From CAZAYY01 sp964489525 (GTDB lineage: Bacteria; Chloroflexota; Anaerolineae; Anaerolineales; JABWBV01), in the NCBI GenBank assembly GCA_964489525.1, contig CAZAYY010000002.1, positions 203,384-267,383 of the forward strand: a stretch of DNA of 64,000 nt. The letters run 5' to 3'. Every line of letters begins with the position of its first letter. The first letter of the stretch is position 1. This document shows positions 41,446 to 50,713 of the stretch, piece by piece. The notes beneath the pieces are model-generated. The model did not search any database. It was not told where the DNA came from and saw only the letters and a program-made list of their open reading frames with translations. Made by a program: the position numbers and the translations under genes.

Positions 41446-44400
41446 TTACGGCCTGGAAACAAGCGGCAGAAAAATCAGGCTTTGTTCTGGCGCTAATACC
41501 CCATCGGTTAGCGCAGTCACGGTCAGAGCGCCGCCGCTGAATTCCATCGCGTATTCAAATCCGGGTTTCAGGCCATCAATCACAATCTCCGCAGGCGTCC
41601 AGGTGGAGCCACCCGCCTGGATCAATGTCCATTCGTCATTGGCTTTCGGGGCATAACCGTTGCCAAAGTTAAGCACAAGCCGCCCGTTCATGGCCAGCGT
41701 TCCGGTGATCACAAGGGTGTCTTGCATGCCGGCCTTTGCCCCAAACAAATCCAGGGCAATTTCCCCGGATGCATCCACGGTTAAATCACCCTCAATGGTC
41801 AGGGCAGCGCCAGTCGAGCGCAGGCCGGGAATTAACTGCTGGATGCCGGGCGCAATCTTGCCACCCAGCAGCCCCACCCCTTGCAGGGCAAATACTGTGC
41901 CGCTGCCCCGGACTTGCCCGTTGGTGCCAATCAGCACATTTTCGCCCTCCAAAACCCCGCCGCTCAGGATGTTAACAGTTCCCTGCGTTCCAGAAGAACC
42001 GCAGCCCGCGACAGACCCAATGCAGATCAACCCGTCTCCATTCAGGGTGGCCCGGGCAATGGCCATGGATCCGGCTCCCAGATTGATTTCACCCTGGCTG
42101 CCCGGCTCGAAACCCACAAAAATATTGTGGCATTCGGCCAAACCGCCGTTCGAGAGGTTCAAAACCCCAGAGCCTTTCCGCCCCACCACACACAACCCGG
42201 CGGCCGGGTTCGGGTTTTGGGGTATGACTGTTGCCGGCAGGGGCGCTTGCAGCCTGGACCTTTCCCCCCCATTCTCGCCATCCACAAACATCAAGGCGCT
42301 GCTTTGCGGGCCGTCGGCCAGCGAAAGAAAGGTCACGAGCATCAGGCCGCCATCCACAACTTCAATCTGGACATCACTGCCCTGCGCCACCGCAGCCAAC
42401 AGGCCGCCGTTGTTCACCACATCGTTCCCGCCAAAAAAAGTGGATGGGCGCGTGGCATTTCGCCCGGAAACCACCAGGGTTGCATCGGTCATCGCACCGT
42501 GGTCCATCGTCCCCAGGGTTGTGGTAATCGCAGATACACTACCGCCATTGCGGACTTCCAGGCTGCCCACCAGCCCTTGCCCGATGATCAAATCAAGAAT
42601 CGAAGCCCCCAGCGTGGTACCCAGGCTGAAAGGGCCAGGGTCATTGCCAGCCCCATCCACGACCACGCTGGCGGTATTGGCCGTGGGCAGGCTGCCAGCG
42701 CCAATCACCATCTTTTCTGCAGGCGTTGCTCCGGCGAAAGCGCCTTTTTCAATGCGCAGGTGGGTTGTATCCAGAAAACCCACGTACATCTGCTGCCATT
42801 CCCAGATGGCCCCATCGCTCACGGTGACCGTCGCCGGCCCGGTGACACCCAGCTCCACCGTGCCTGGCAAAGATGCCTGGTTAGGCGCCGCCACCTGGCT
42901 GTTCCGAATGGTTAGCTCACCCGCCCCGATGCTGATGTTGGCCACCAGGGTGGTATTCGAGATGGGCACACCCGTTTCACCAATCGTCAGGTGCGGTTGG
43001 TTCTCTGGGTTAAAGCCATTGATTGCCAGGTTGAGTGGGGTGACTTGCAAAGCGCCATTGCGAAAAGTCACATCTCCATTTTCAATAAAGACACCGCCAA
43101 TCTGGCGCGTGCCCAGGTTAACCGCGTAGCTTCCGGCCAGGTCAAAAGCCACCTCTGCGGTATCCGTGGGTACGCCGCTGGGGGTCCAGTTATCCCCATC
43201 GCCCCAATCTCCGCCGTTGGGGTCCGCCCAATGGGGAATGTTTTTGCTGGCGAGGGCAATTCCTGTGGTTCCATCTGCGAGGATATATTCGAAGTAATAC
43301 CCCCGGTTTTCGCCCGGGGTGGAAATGTCTTCATAGGCAGAAAATGTCTGCTGCAAAACAGTGACCGTACTGCCAAACAATTCTTCCCCTTGTTGGATCA
43401 CGAGGTCGCTGCCCAGCCCGAGGCCGCGCACAATGGCTAGTAAATTCCCGTTGACCGTACGCAAACCCACAATTCGATCCTGGGCATCAAAATACCGGAT
43501 TCCCCCAACCCCGTATGCCTCAGTGTTGTCGGTGTCGTAAAGCACCTGTTCCACACCGCCTTCAGTCACCATAACAAGCTGCACGCGGTAGGGTTGGGAA
43601 CTTGTGCCATTATAGTAGTATAAATAAAAGATCGCTTTATTGGCATCGTTAATCAGGGAAGAGTGAAGCATACGTGCTTCTATGCCATTGGGTTTTCCAC
43701 CTGCAGGCCAGGTATACGAGCCGCTCAGCAGGGTTGCGCTGATGGTGCCGCCAAAGCGCACCGACCACTCTCTCAAGTGGCGGAAGCCAGGGGAACAAAC
43801 ACTTTTTTCAGTTTTTTGATGCAGATATACAACCACATTATTGCTGTTCACACCGTGTACGGACTTGGTGGTGAAATCGCAGGAGGTATTCTCATCCGTC
43901 AGGCTTACGATAGGGGTAACGTTTGTTCCATCCGACAGGCTGTAGTGCACCGTTTGCGTGGGAGATGCTCCGGTGATTTCCGATACCAGCCACCGGCCAT
44001 CGGCAGCCATAAAACTGTAATTGGCAATCGTCGGTTGCTGTAGGGTAATGCTGCCGTTGCTCCAGCGAAAAGTGTAGGTGCCAGCCGGCAAAGACCCACC
44101 AGAAACCACAGCGTTGAAAAGGACATCTCCATTGGGAACCATGGCGTACAGGGCGGTAAAAGAGGTAGCCGTTCCCATCCCGTTGGGTAAAGTGCCATCC
44201 GGGGGCAGCAGTTGGATAAAACCCCCATCGTCATAAAGATACAGAGTCCTGCCTGCGCCATTTTGCTCCCCGGCAAAAACCATGCGTTCCTTAATTCCCT
44301 TGGGATAAGAAGCCTGGGTGAACCCATTTTGCCCGATGGTCACAATTTGGGTATAAGCCAGGTCGGGCGCAAGGGCGGGCTCTGCCGGTTCGGCGGCTGC

Positions 44401-44496
44401 CCAGGAAATGGCGCCCCACAGCATGAAGAAAGCCAGGCAAACCGGGGCGAGACTCACCAAAACACTTCGAACGATTTTTGGAGCAGAATTATTCAT
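41446..44496 (-). CDS. Very large secreted beta-rich protein, paralogue 1
   Basis: A 1016-residue exported protein. The signal peptide is at about 1-35 (LAFFMLWGAISWAAA). The first 400 residues resemble a divergent propeller or choice-of-anchor region. Near residue 430 there is a GDWGDGDNWTPSGVPTD motif, the NW-GxxP pattern found at the start of many bacterial surface beta-helix domains, followed by repeated VxGxGxLxV-type strands to about 960. The protein ends SLIFLPLVSRP. It is clearly related along its whole length to the protein at 53576-56707. It probably sits at the cell surface; no catalytic residues are recognised. It is convergent with glmS, 13 bp away. Confidence 0.8.
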   Translation of the reverse strand: MNNSAPKIVRSVLVSLAPVCLAFFMLWGAISWAAAEPAEPALAPDLAYTQIVTIGQNGFTQASYPKGIKERMVFAGEQNGAGRTLYLYDDGGFIQLLPPDGTLPNGMGTATSFTALYAMVPNGDVLFNAVVSGGSLPAGTYTFRWSNGSITLQQPTIANYSFMAADGRWLVSEITGASPTQTVHYSLSDGTNVTPIVSLTDENTSCDFTTKSVHGVNSNNVVVYLHQKTEKSVCSPGFRHLREWSVRFGGTISATLLSGSYTWPAGGKPNGIEARMLHSSLINDANKAIFYLYYYNGTSSQPYRVQLVMVTEGGVEQVLYDTDNTEAYGVGGIRYFDAQDRIVGLRTVNGNLLAIVRGLGLGSDLVIQQGEELFGSTVTVLQQTFSAYEDISTPGENRGYYFEYILADGTTGIALASKNIPHWADPNGGDWGDGDNWTPSGVPTDTAEVAFDLAGSYAVNLGTRQIGGVFIENGDVTFRNGALQVTPLNLAINGFNPENQPHLTIGETGVPISNTTLVANISIGAGELTIRNSQVAAPNQASLPGTVELGVTGPATVTVSDGAIWEWQQMYVGFLDTTHLRIEKGAFAGATPAEKMVIGAGSLPTANTASVVVDGAGNDPGPFSLGTTLGASILDLIIGQGLVGSLEVRNGGSVSAITTTLGTMDHGAMTDATLVVSGRNATRPSTFFGGNDVVNNGGLLAAVAQGSDVQIEVVDGGLMLVTFLSLADGPQSSALMFVDGENGGERSRLQAPLPATVIPQNPNPAAGLCVVGRKGSGVLNLSNGGLAECHNIFVGFEPGSQGEINLGAGSMAIARATLNGDGLICIGSVAGCGSSGTQGTVNILSGGVLEGENVLIGTNGQVRGSGTVFALQGVGLLGGKIAPGIQQLIPGLRSTGAALTIEGDLTVDASGEIALDLFGAKAGMQDTLVITGTLAMNGRLVLNFGNGYAPKANDEWTLIQAGGSTWTPAEIVIDGLKPGFEYAMEFSGGALTVTALTDGVLAPEQSLIFLPLVSRP

Positions 44497-45171
44497 AGGA
44501 TCCTTGAGATGAGGTTAACTAAAGGCACGAATGGGCAGCACAGCCCTGCGTATCAAGCATAATTTGGTTTGAGACCATTGGGTAAATCAGTGCCAAACTA
44601 TATCATAGAATTTGCTGAAATCCACCCCTGAAAAATTCCCTTCCCCCACCATGGCTGCGACCAACAAGCTTTTGTTGGGGAAAAGTGTCTCGGTAGACAG
44701 GCGGACGCCGTCCGTCCCTACTCCCGCGTGTCATTCCGAACGGCCCAGCCGAGAGGAATTTTTTGCGATGGGGGAAGGTTTCTCGGTCGCTTCGCTCGCT
44801 CGAAACGACACGTATTCGCGGTGGGCGCAATTTACCGGTGGGGAAGGGCGGGTCAGCGGGTGGGCCAGGCAGGCTGGGCCGAAACGAGCCAGGGGCGGCT
44901 CATGATTGGTTTCCGCTGCGCGGCGACCCGCCGCTACCGGAGGATAACCTGGATTTAACCCTCCCATAAATGGTGCGCCGCACCCGGCGCCCATTTGGGG
45001 GAGGTGGCCGCCAGGCCGGAGGGGGTTCCCCATTTGTGTATTCGTGGCGCAAAATTCGTGGACGGTGAACTGACCCCCCTCCGGCTGCGCCGGGTCCCCC
45101 CATTTTGCCTGCCGCAAAATAAGGGGACCTAAACCCCGCGTATCACTCCGAACGGCGCAGCCGCAAAACAA
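44497..45171. repeat. 675-bp repeat mosaic between two secreted-protein genes
   Basis: No gene is seen. About 44730-44812 is a unit whose ends read GTGTCATTCCGAACGG and GCTCGAAACGACAC. About 44815-44937 is a truncated copy of the element found at 17142 and 50330, ending GCGACCCGCCGCTAC. The rest includes GGCGCCC-containing palindromes and, at about 45096-45126, a decayed copy of the palindrome at 36408. The region is a mosaic of intergenic repeats with short overlapping frames that are not credible genes. Confidence 0.7.
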
Positions 45172-48100
45172 TTACCGCAGCACCATTGGCATGAATATCG
45201 AAAAAGTTTTCACCGGAATTACATGCTTGACCTGCACACCGCCGATCAGTTCCGTCCCGATGTATCCCTCCACCATTACCGAGATCTCCACATCTTTCAA
45301 AACTGGCGCTGGCCCAGGAATCAACGTCAGGATTACCATCTTTGTCTCATCAGGGCCAAGCACGAGTTCATCTTCTGACAGCCGGTATGTCCAGTTGAAA
45401 GGCATATCGCCTGTGCGCACCAACAGTTTTACCGTGCTCGTGATTCCACTCGGGTTTCCCACCATGAACGATACTTCCTGCTCATCTAACCGGGTAAGGT
45501 TCTGTGCTTCCTCCCCATCCCGGCCCCCAATGATGGCAATCGGACGCAAAAACCGCTCGATGCCCTGGGCATTCTGCAAAGCCGACTCCTTCAAGCCATG
45601 CAGTACATCCGAAAAGCGCTTGCTGTAAAAAGTGCCTCTCTCTAAATCCGCAATCGTCGTTTCCAGGATTTCCTGGACAGCAGAATCAGGCAGTCCTGCC
45701 TGCTGGTAAAAGTCCAGAGTATCCTGGTTGAACCCGTTCATCTTCAATTCTGCCAGATATGCATCATAATCTTCGATGTTCAAGAATGGATTATTCGCCG
45801 GGTCCAAAACAGTCAGCAGTTCATCAATCTGGCCGGCATATTCCCGCAGTAATACAACCCGCTGGCGGTCCAGTTCACGGTAATAATCGGTTTGGTCAGC
45901 AGCCGCGTTCCAGGCCATTGCCCTACTGGCTGCGACAATGCGGGACTGTGTCTCCTGCATCGCCAGGTGACGCCCGTTAATTTGGGCTGTGGTTTCCGCC
46001 AACGCATTGATTGCGTCTGCCTCTGCCTGGGTAACCTCTGGGCCTGGCAGCAGAGGCGGCAGGGTTAGCACAGGAATCTCTGCCAGGGACAGGTAGCCAG
46101 GCTCACCTGTACCAGACCTGAAAACCACCTCGACATTGATGCAGTGGCTGATCTTCCAAAGCATCAGGTTCAGTCGGTAAAAATGCTTCAACAGGTCGCG
46201 GAAAGTGGCTTTATCAGGCACAAGGTCATCTGCATCCAGGTTATTGCAAGCATCCTTGATCCAGTCCAGGTTCTTCGTGCCGCTAAAGCCGCCCCCATCC
46301 ATCGCCCGGCCAGGTAGGTCCACTGCGGTTACCTCATACAACACACAGCGATGTTCAGAATCGGGCAGCAGGTACCCACCCGGAAAATCGAATGCCTCGC
46401 CCGGCTGCAGCACCTTTGTGACCGTTGCCACCTCCTGAAAGCGCAGCCCCAACCCAAACTGCGTGACGCTGTAGCGCACCAAGACATCCTGCGGATTGGG
46501 CAAAGAGTTTTGCATCGGAATCCGGAAAATCGCAGGCAGCCCCGCCTGGAAAGGCAGGCCATCGAAGATCAGCTCCGGTGCAGCATAGGGCAGGCCGGAA
46601 AGATTGACCAACCCGGCCGAATCGCCCCGCCCTTGCCAGAATGTCAGTTCGAGCCGGGCACCCAGGTGCATCCCATCGGTCTGGTTGTACCCGGTCACCA
46701 CGGCATCACCCACTACTGCTGAAGAAATGGATGCCGTGGTCTGCCCTTGCACATCCGTCGGTACTGAGGGCTGGGTGATCGTCCCCAGCGTCGTACTCAG
46801 GGTGATCGTCCTCCCTGGAAGCGGTTCTCCATTCGCATCCCGGACCGTGATCGTCAGCTTCGCCTGATCCACCCCATTGGCCACCACAAAGTATTGATCG
46901 CCTGGGGAAATTGAACTGCGGTCGAGCAAAACCGAAAGATCGTTGGATGTCAGCCAGGGCCAATACGCCACCCCATCGGTCACGCCTGCCCCACCCCCGG
47001 GGTTCACCCGGCCATTCGCGGTGCACAAATCCAGTTTATCCCCCACCAGGTCTTGCGGCCCAGAGGCATCCCCCCACCAGTTTGCCGCCGCGTCCACACA
47101 GGTGTCGCGCGGATCGTGAACGTATGCCGCCCCATCCACCAGGTTGATGAACTGGTTATTGCGCAGCAGCCCGGTTGCACCGGTGTAAAACTCGATCCCA
47201 AATTGGCTGTCGCGAAAGATACTGTCGTGGGCAACCAGGTGCCCATCATTAAGGTACACTGCGCTGCTTGTACTGTTGTGGATTTCAACATGCTCCACAA
47301 GCAGTGTGCCCCCATCAATCTTGTTCAGCACAGCATTGTTCAACGCACCGCCATAGCCCAACACCACATGCCTCAATTCGTGCTGAACTTCGGCGTACCA
47401 GTTGGATAGCTGAATCGCGCCCCAGTATACATCCTCCCGGCCTTGGGTAGTTGTGCCCTGCGGCAGTCGCACCGTAATTGTGATCGGTTCCGAGATGGTC
47501 CCCCTGGCTACCAGCCGCGAGTCGCCATACAACGACCCGACCGTCAGGTTTTTGTTTGGGTGTACCCAAACCGTTGTGCCCGGGTCAATCGTCCAGGTGC
47601 TGTATGGTTGATCATTGTACTCATTACGAATATAGATGTTCCCCATCACCTCGTAAGGCACTGGCTGTTTTCGCCAGCGGATATCAAAAAACATCGCCCC
47701 CAACCCGCTGTCGCCATGAATCTGGATGGTTTGAATGCCATTATCTTCAAATAGGTTTCCTCCCCCGAGCCCGCCAACAGCCGCTGCTTCCATGATCATG
47801 GGCGCCAGGGCACTGTTGCGCACTGTCAGGTTGGAAAGTGCTGGCGGCGTCGGGTCGGCAGTATTGCTGAACTGAACATGGATGCCATACGCACTGCTGC
47901 CATCCACTTCCAAGTGGTCAATATATGGGGCCGGGTTCACCGGGTCAAAATAATTCGAATCAACCATCAGTGCGGCATCCGTTTCGCCGGGGGTCGCTCC
48001 ACCTGCATTAACCAACACTGCGTGACGCAGCACCGACGGCCCAGGAGCAGAATTGGTGAAGCGCACTTGCTTCCACCGGTTATTGCCTGGCGCAGGTGTG

Positions 48101-48429
48101 AAGACGATTGGCTCTTCCGGAGTGCCGATTGCAATCAACTGCCCGTTGCTCACCTGCAAGCTGTAATCACCACAGAAAAACACCTGGACCCCCGGGTGGA
48201 TGGTTACCACTGCGCTGCTGCGGATCATCAAATTCCTGCCAATGTACACATCTTCAGCCCAGACCTGGCTCACCTCGATGGTGGAAAGAAAATCACCGCC
48301 GTCACTGCACCGGGCTGGAAGCTGTCCCACCTCTGCCGAGGCAGATGACGCATCAAAAAAATAGAATAACCCCACCAAAAGCAGGACAGGAAAAGACAAA
48401 GTTAAATACATCGAGAATTTTGTTCTCAC
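45172..48429 (-). CDS. Very large secreted parallel beta-helix protein with Ig-like domain
   Basis: A 1085-residue exported protein starting with GTG at 48429 behind AAAGGAG. The signal peptide ends after SSASA (about 32). Residues about 60-470 look like a right-handed parallel beta-helix (LVEHVEIHNSTSSAVYLNDG, LRNNQFINLVDGAAYV). At about 520-600 lies a bacterial Ig-like (Big_1-type) domain, KLTITVRDANGEPLPGRTIT. The later part (about 600-1000) is mixed and includes a helical stretch around NALAETTAQINGRHLAM. A final beta domain ends SIFMPMVLR. It probably binds polysaccharide or other cells; parallel beta-helices can also be lyases, but no active site is apparent. Confidence 0.78.
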   Translation of the reverse strand: MRTKFSMYLTLSFPVLLLVGLFYFFDASSASAEVGQLPARCSDGGDFLSTIEVSQVWAEDVYIGRNLMIRSSAVVTIHPGVQVFFCGDYSLQVSNGQLIAIGTPEEPIVFTPAPGNNRWKQVRFTNSAPGPSVLRHAVLVNAGGATPGETDAALMVDSNYFDPVNPAPYIDHLEVDGSSAYGIHVQFSNTADPTPPALSNLTVRNSALAPMIMEAAAVGGLGGGNLFEDNGIQTIQIHGDSGLGAMFFDIRWRKQPVPYEVMGNIYIRNEYNDQPYSTWTIDPGTTVWVHPNKNLTVGSLYGDSRLVARGTISEPITITVRLPQGTTTQGREDVYWGAIQLSNWYAEVQHELRHVVLGYGGALNNAVLNKIDGGTLLVEHVEIHNSTSSAVYLNDGHLVAHDSIFRDSQFGIEFYTGATGLLRNNQFINLVDGAAYVHDPRDTCVDAAANWWGDASGPQDLVGDKLDLCTANGRVNPGGGAGVTDGVAYWPWLTSNDLSVLLDRSSISPGDQYFVVANGVDQAKLTITVRDANGEPLPGRTITLSTTLGTITQPSVPTDVQGQTTASISSAVVGDAVVTGYNQTDGMHLGARLELTFWQGRGDSAGLVNLSGLPYAAPELIFDGLPFQAGLPAIFRIPMQNSLPNPQDVLVRYSVTQFGLGLRFQEVATVTKVLQPGEAFDFPGGYLLPDSEHRCVLYEVTAVDLPGRAMDGGGFSGTKNLDWIKDACNNLDADDLVPDKATFRDLLKHFYRLNLMLWKISHCINVEVVFRSGTGEPGYLSLAEIPVLTLPPLLPGPEVTQAEADAINALAETTAQINGRHLAMQETQSRIVAASRAMAWNAAADQTDYYRELDRQRVVLLREYAGQIDELLTVLDPANNPFLNIEDYDAYLAELKMNGFNQDTLDFYQQAGLPDSAVQEILETTIADLERGTFYSKRFSDVLHGLKESALQNAQGIERFLRPIAIIGGRDGEEAQNLTRLDEQEVSFMVGNPSGITSTVKLLVRTGDMPFNWTYRLSEDELVLGPDETKMVILTLIPGPAPVLKDVEISVMVEGYIGTELIGGVQVKHVIPVKTFSIFMPMVLR

Positions 48430-48593
48430 GTTTACTCCTTTGTAGATAGCGATTCAGTGATCTAAAACTGTAGGATATATTGGATTATACATGCCTTTCC
48501 CCCTAATCTCTTCATTTTAGATGAGCGATACCCTAAAAACACGGCCTGGGGGTAAATTGTGGAAAAGGTTCAACCCCACAACAGATAAACGAT

Positions 48594-48627
48594 AGCCCCC
48601 CTGGCGCGTGCGGCCTGCAGGGGGGCT
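48594..48627. repeat. GC hairpin between the beta-helix and GNAT genes
   Basis: AGCCCCCCTG pairs perfectly with CAGGGGGGCT around a 14-nt loop. No clear T-tract follows in either direction, so its use as a terminator for the GNAT gene (minus strand) is uncertain. Confidence 0.5.
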
Positions 48628-48681
48628 GTAAAAATGACATACCCGGATAGGTTTCTTAATGATCAAAAAACCGGCGCGGCC

Positions 48682-49734
48682 CTATTCCCCATTGGCTGCC
48701 TGGACGTAAGCCGCAGCGGTCTCCACCGGGATTTGCCACAGCGTGTTGGCGTAGTAGGGTTTGAAACCCAGGGCGTGGTTAATTTTGAGCATGGGCGCGT
48801 TTTCGTTGGCGTTCCCGGTGCGGATAAAGCGCACGGGCGGCTCTTCTTTCAACAGGCGCTCCAGCATGGCGGCTTTGAGCCAGCGCCCCAGGCCGCGGTT
48901 GCGGTGGGCAGGCACCACGCCGGTTATGCCCTGACCGCGAATGTGGGCGCGGCTGGGGTGCCAGGAGATTTCGGTGTAGCCCACCAAGTTTCCACTGCTG
49001 TTTTCACTGGCGTAGTAAGTCCAGCGCTGGCGACCAGTGGCGAACAGGCTTTGTTCCATCTGGCGCAGCATTTCGGGGGTGGTGTGCTGGTCTTCCACTT
49101 CCAGGTCGCCTATTGGCTGGTCGTTGCCGACTTCATGCAGTTCGGCAATCTCGGCCAGGCGTTCTTCCGGGTAAGGGCCATCCCAAAAACCCAGGCTGTA
49201 GCCTGGGGCTCGTTCGGGTGCCTGGCGCAGCCAGGTTTCCAGCAGGTCGTGGTTGAGTTCTTGCATATCCAGTTGGTTGGTATGCGTTTCGAGGCCGCGC
49301 TGGCCGCCCATTTTTTCAAGAAAAACGGCTGCAGCGGGGATGCGGCTGTTCGTATTGGTGATGAACAACCGCCGGTTAACGGCCTGGGCGCCTTCCACCA
49401 ACAGGCCCAACAGACGCTTGCCCAACCCTTGGCGGCGGTGATCCGGCAGAACTTCAATATCAATTTGCGCCAGGTGTTGGTTTTCTTCGGTCAGCAGCCA
49501 GACCAAATCGGCAGTGGCGATAATTTGGTCACTGCCCGTCGGGCAGACATGCCAGCGGCGCAGGCGCACAAACGGCGGGATGTTCTTAAAGTTTTGAACC
49601 AGTTCATTCAGGGTGACGGGCGGGTCGTCGGGCAGCACTTCGCTGCGCATCGCAGAGGCGTGTTCGTGCATCTGCACGAACTGTTCCTCGCTCAGGTTTT
49701 GCAGGTCCACTTCGGTAATGGTGTAGGGGTTCAT
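48682..49734 (-). CDS. Double-GNAT acetyltransferase
   Basis: A 350-residue protein with two GNAT folds in tandem, a layout known from mycothiol synthase-like and other acyltransferases. The first acetyl-CoA loop is HRRQGLGKRLL (about 98-108), the second HRNRGLGRWLKAAM (about 271-284), both matching the R-x-x-G-x-G/A signature. The acceptor is not predictable. AAAAGGAA precedes the ATG. It lies 57 bp downstream of the RHH regulator gene on the same strand, so it could be co-transcribed from the regulated promoter at 50239. Confidence 0.85.
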   Translation of the reverse strand: MNPYTITEVDLQNLSEEQFVQMHEHASAMRSEVLPDDPPVTLNELVQNFKNIPPFVRLRRWHVCPTGSDQIIATADLVWLLTEENQHLAQIDIEVLPDHRRQGLGKRLLGLLVEGAQAVNRRLFITNTNSRIPAAAVFLEKMGGQRGLETHTNQLDMQELNHDLLETWLRQAPERAPGYSLGFWDGPYPEERLAEIAELHEVGNDQPIGDLEVEDQHTTPEMLRQMEQSLFATGRQRWTYYASENSSGNLVGYTEISWHPSRAHIRGQGITGVVPAHRNRGLGRWLKAAMLERLLKEEPPVRFIRTGNANENAPMLKINHALGFKPYYANTLWQIPVETAAAYVQAANGE

Positions 49735-49791
49735 GTTTTTCCTTTTGGTTTGTTTTGGTTTAAAAAGAGGGTTTGTTTTTGGACCAGGAGT

Positions 49792-50178
49792 TTACTGCAT
49801 CCGGTCTGCCAGGGCGGCTTTGACCTCGGGACTGGCGTTGAACACACCGCGCACCTTGACGGTTTCAATCACCTCGGCGGCCAGTTCCGGGGTGATATCG
49901 TCAGCCAGGTTGAGCACGCCCACCACCATGATGCTCATCCGTGTCCCGGCAGCGCGCCGCTTTTCCAGTGTTTGGCGGTTGTAAGCCAACACCCCAATCA
50001 CAAAAGCGTGCCTGTGAACGGTTTGCTGCACCTCCAGGGTGTGCTTTTCCAACTGGGAGCGAATGGCCGTGCGGATGAAGTCGGTGCGGTTGGCGTACAC
50101 GCCCTCCTGCACCAGCAGGTCCACTTTGCCCAGGTCAACGGCGTTCATATTAATCGTAATTTTCTCGCTATCCGGCAT
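49792..50178 (-). CDS. Ribbon-helix-helix transcriptional regulator (CopG/NikR-like N-terminus)
   Basis: A 128-residue protein. Residues 5-50 form an RHH DNA-binding unit: a beta strand (KITINMNAVDLGKVD) followed by the helix LLVQEGVYANRTDFIRTAIR, which pairs with a partner to contact the major groove. The C-terminal part (about 55-128) includes HRHAFVIGVLAYN and RMSIMVVGVLNLADD, an unassigned strand-rich domain that may bind a ligand. The start at 50178 follows AAGGAAG; an upstream extension crosses the operator and promoter and is rejected. A perfect consensus promoter and two CCATATGG cores lie directly upstream, so the gene is probably autoregulated. Confidence 0.85.
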   Translation of the reverse strand: MPDSEKITINMNAVDLGKVDLLVQEGVYANRTDFIRTAIRSQLEKHTLEVQQTVHRHAFVIGVLAYNRQTLEKRRAAGTRMSIMVVGVLNLADDITPELAAEVIETVKVRGVFNASPEVKAALADRMQ

Positions 50179-50200
50179 CAGCACTTCCTTATTGCAAATT

Positions 50201-50235
50201 ACCATCCATATGGATGGTATATAGAATCCATATGG
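50201..50235. promoter_or_regulatory. Probable RHH operator: two CCATATGG cores 22 bp apart
   Basis: ACCATCCATATGGATGGT (50201-50218) is an 18-bp perfect palindrome. A second CCATATGG core lies at 50228-50235. The centres are 22 bp apart, about two helical turns, as expected for RHH dimers bound side by side. The second core covers the predicted transcription start and the first lies just downstream, between the promoter and the ATG at 50178, so binding would block transcription. Confidence 0.7.
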
Positions 50236-50238
50236 CGT

Positions 50239-50266
50239 ATTATATAGATTTCTCCGCATCTGTCAA
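50239..50266 (-). promoter_or_regulatory. Perfect-consensus sigma70 promoter of the RHH regulator
   Basis: TTGACA (50261-50266) and TATAAT (50239-50244) on the minus strand with a 16-bp spacer. Both hexamers match the consensus exactly, the strongest promoter recognised in the window, which fits a gene that needs tight repression. Confidence 0.85.
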
Positions 50267-50329
50267 GGTTAAAATTTTTTCGGCTTCGCTGGTTTGCTAC
50301 CGGTGGGCGTTGGACCCCCCACCCATGCC

Positions 50330-50543
50330 GTAGAGACAGGTCGCCGTGCGGCGGAAGGGATTGTGGGCGAACCATCCTCAAATGCGGCGAAACAATCCCC
50401 GCCGCACCCGCAGACCTGTCCTTGCCAGTCAGCGTAATTCACCGGTGGGGAAGGGCGGGTCAGCGGGTGGGCAGGCGGGCTGCGCCGGAATGAGCCAGGG
50501 GCGGCTCTGGAATGGTTTCCGCTGCGCGGCGACCCGCCCCTAC
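50330..50543 (-). repeat. MITE-like element with GTAG/CTAC ends, copy C (inverted relative to copy A)
   Basis: About 214 bp, beginning GTAGAGACAGGTCGCCG and ending CGGCGACCCGCCCCTAC. Read on the minus strand it follows the element at 17142-17352 along its length with many substitutions, including the internal blocks AAGGACAGGTCTGCGGGTG and TTGTTTCGCCGCATT. It lies in the gap between the RHH promoter and the MFS gene. Confidence 0.7.
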
Positions 50544-50570
50544 TACTTTCAAATACCTGTGACAAATTAT

Positions 50571-50655
50571 CAAACCTCCAGCCTAAAGCCTAAAACCTCC
50601 AGCCTAAAGCTTACAGCTTAAAGCCCAAAGCCTCCAGCTTACAGCCTAAAACCCC
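50571..50655. repeat. Short degenerate tandem repeat (CCTCCAGCCTAAAGC-like)
   Basis: At least four degenerate units built from CCTCCAGCC, TAAAGCC and TAAAACC follow each other just upstream of the MFS transporter gene. Slippage-type expansion is the simplest explanation. Nothing else is seen in the gap between the RHH gene and the MFS gene apart from the promoter, operator and inverted element described separately. Confidence 0.65.
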
Positions 50656-50713
50656 CCGCCTCCCAAATTAATCGGATAGAATACCCTCTCGAAAGGACTA
50701 CGGTATCTACTAT

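Noticed and set aside
41660..43129. 489-codon plus-strand frame inside the secreted protein gene
   Set aside because: Serine/proline-rich antisense frame without signals; the minus-strand protein has a signal peptide, a paralogue and a shared tail.
48634..50247. 537-codon plus-strand frame over the GNAT and RHH genes
   Set aside because: It would cover two genes with clear families as well as the RHH operator; no family motif in its translation.
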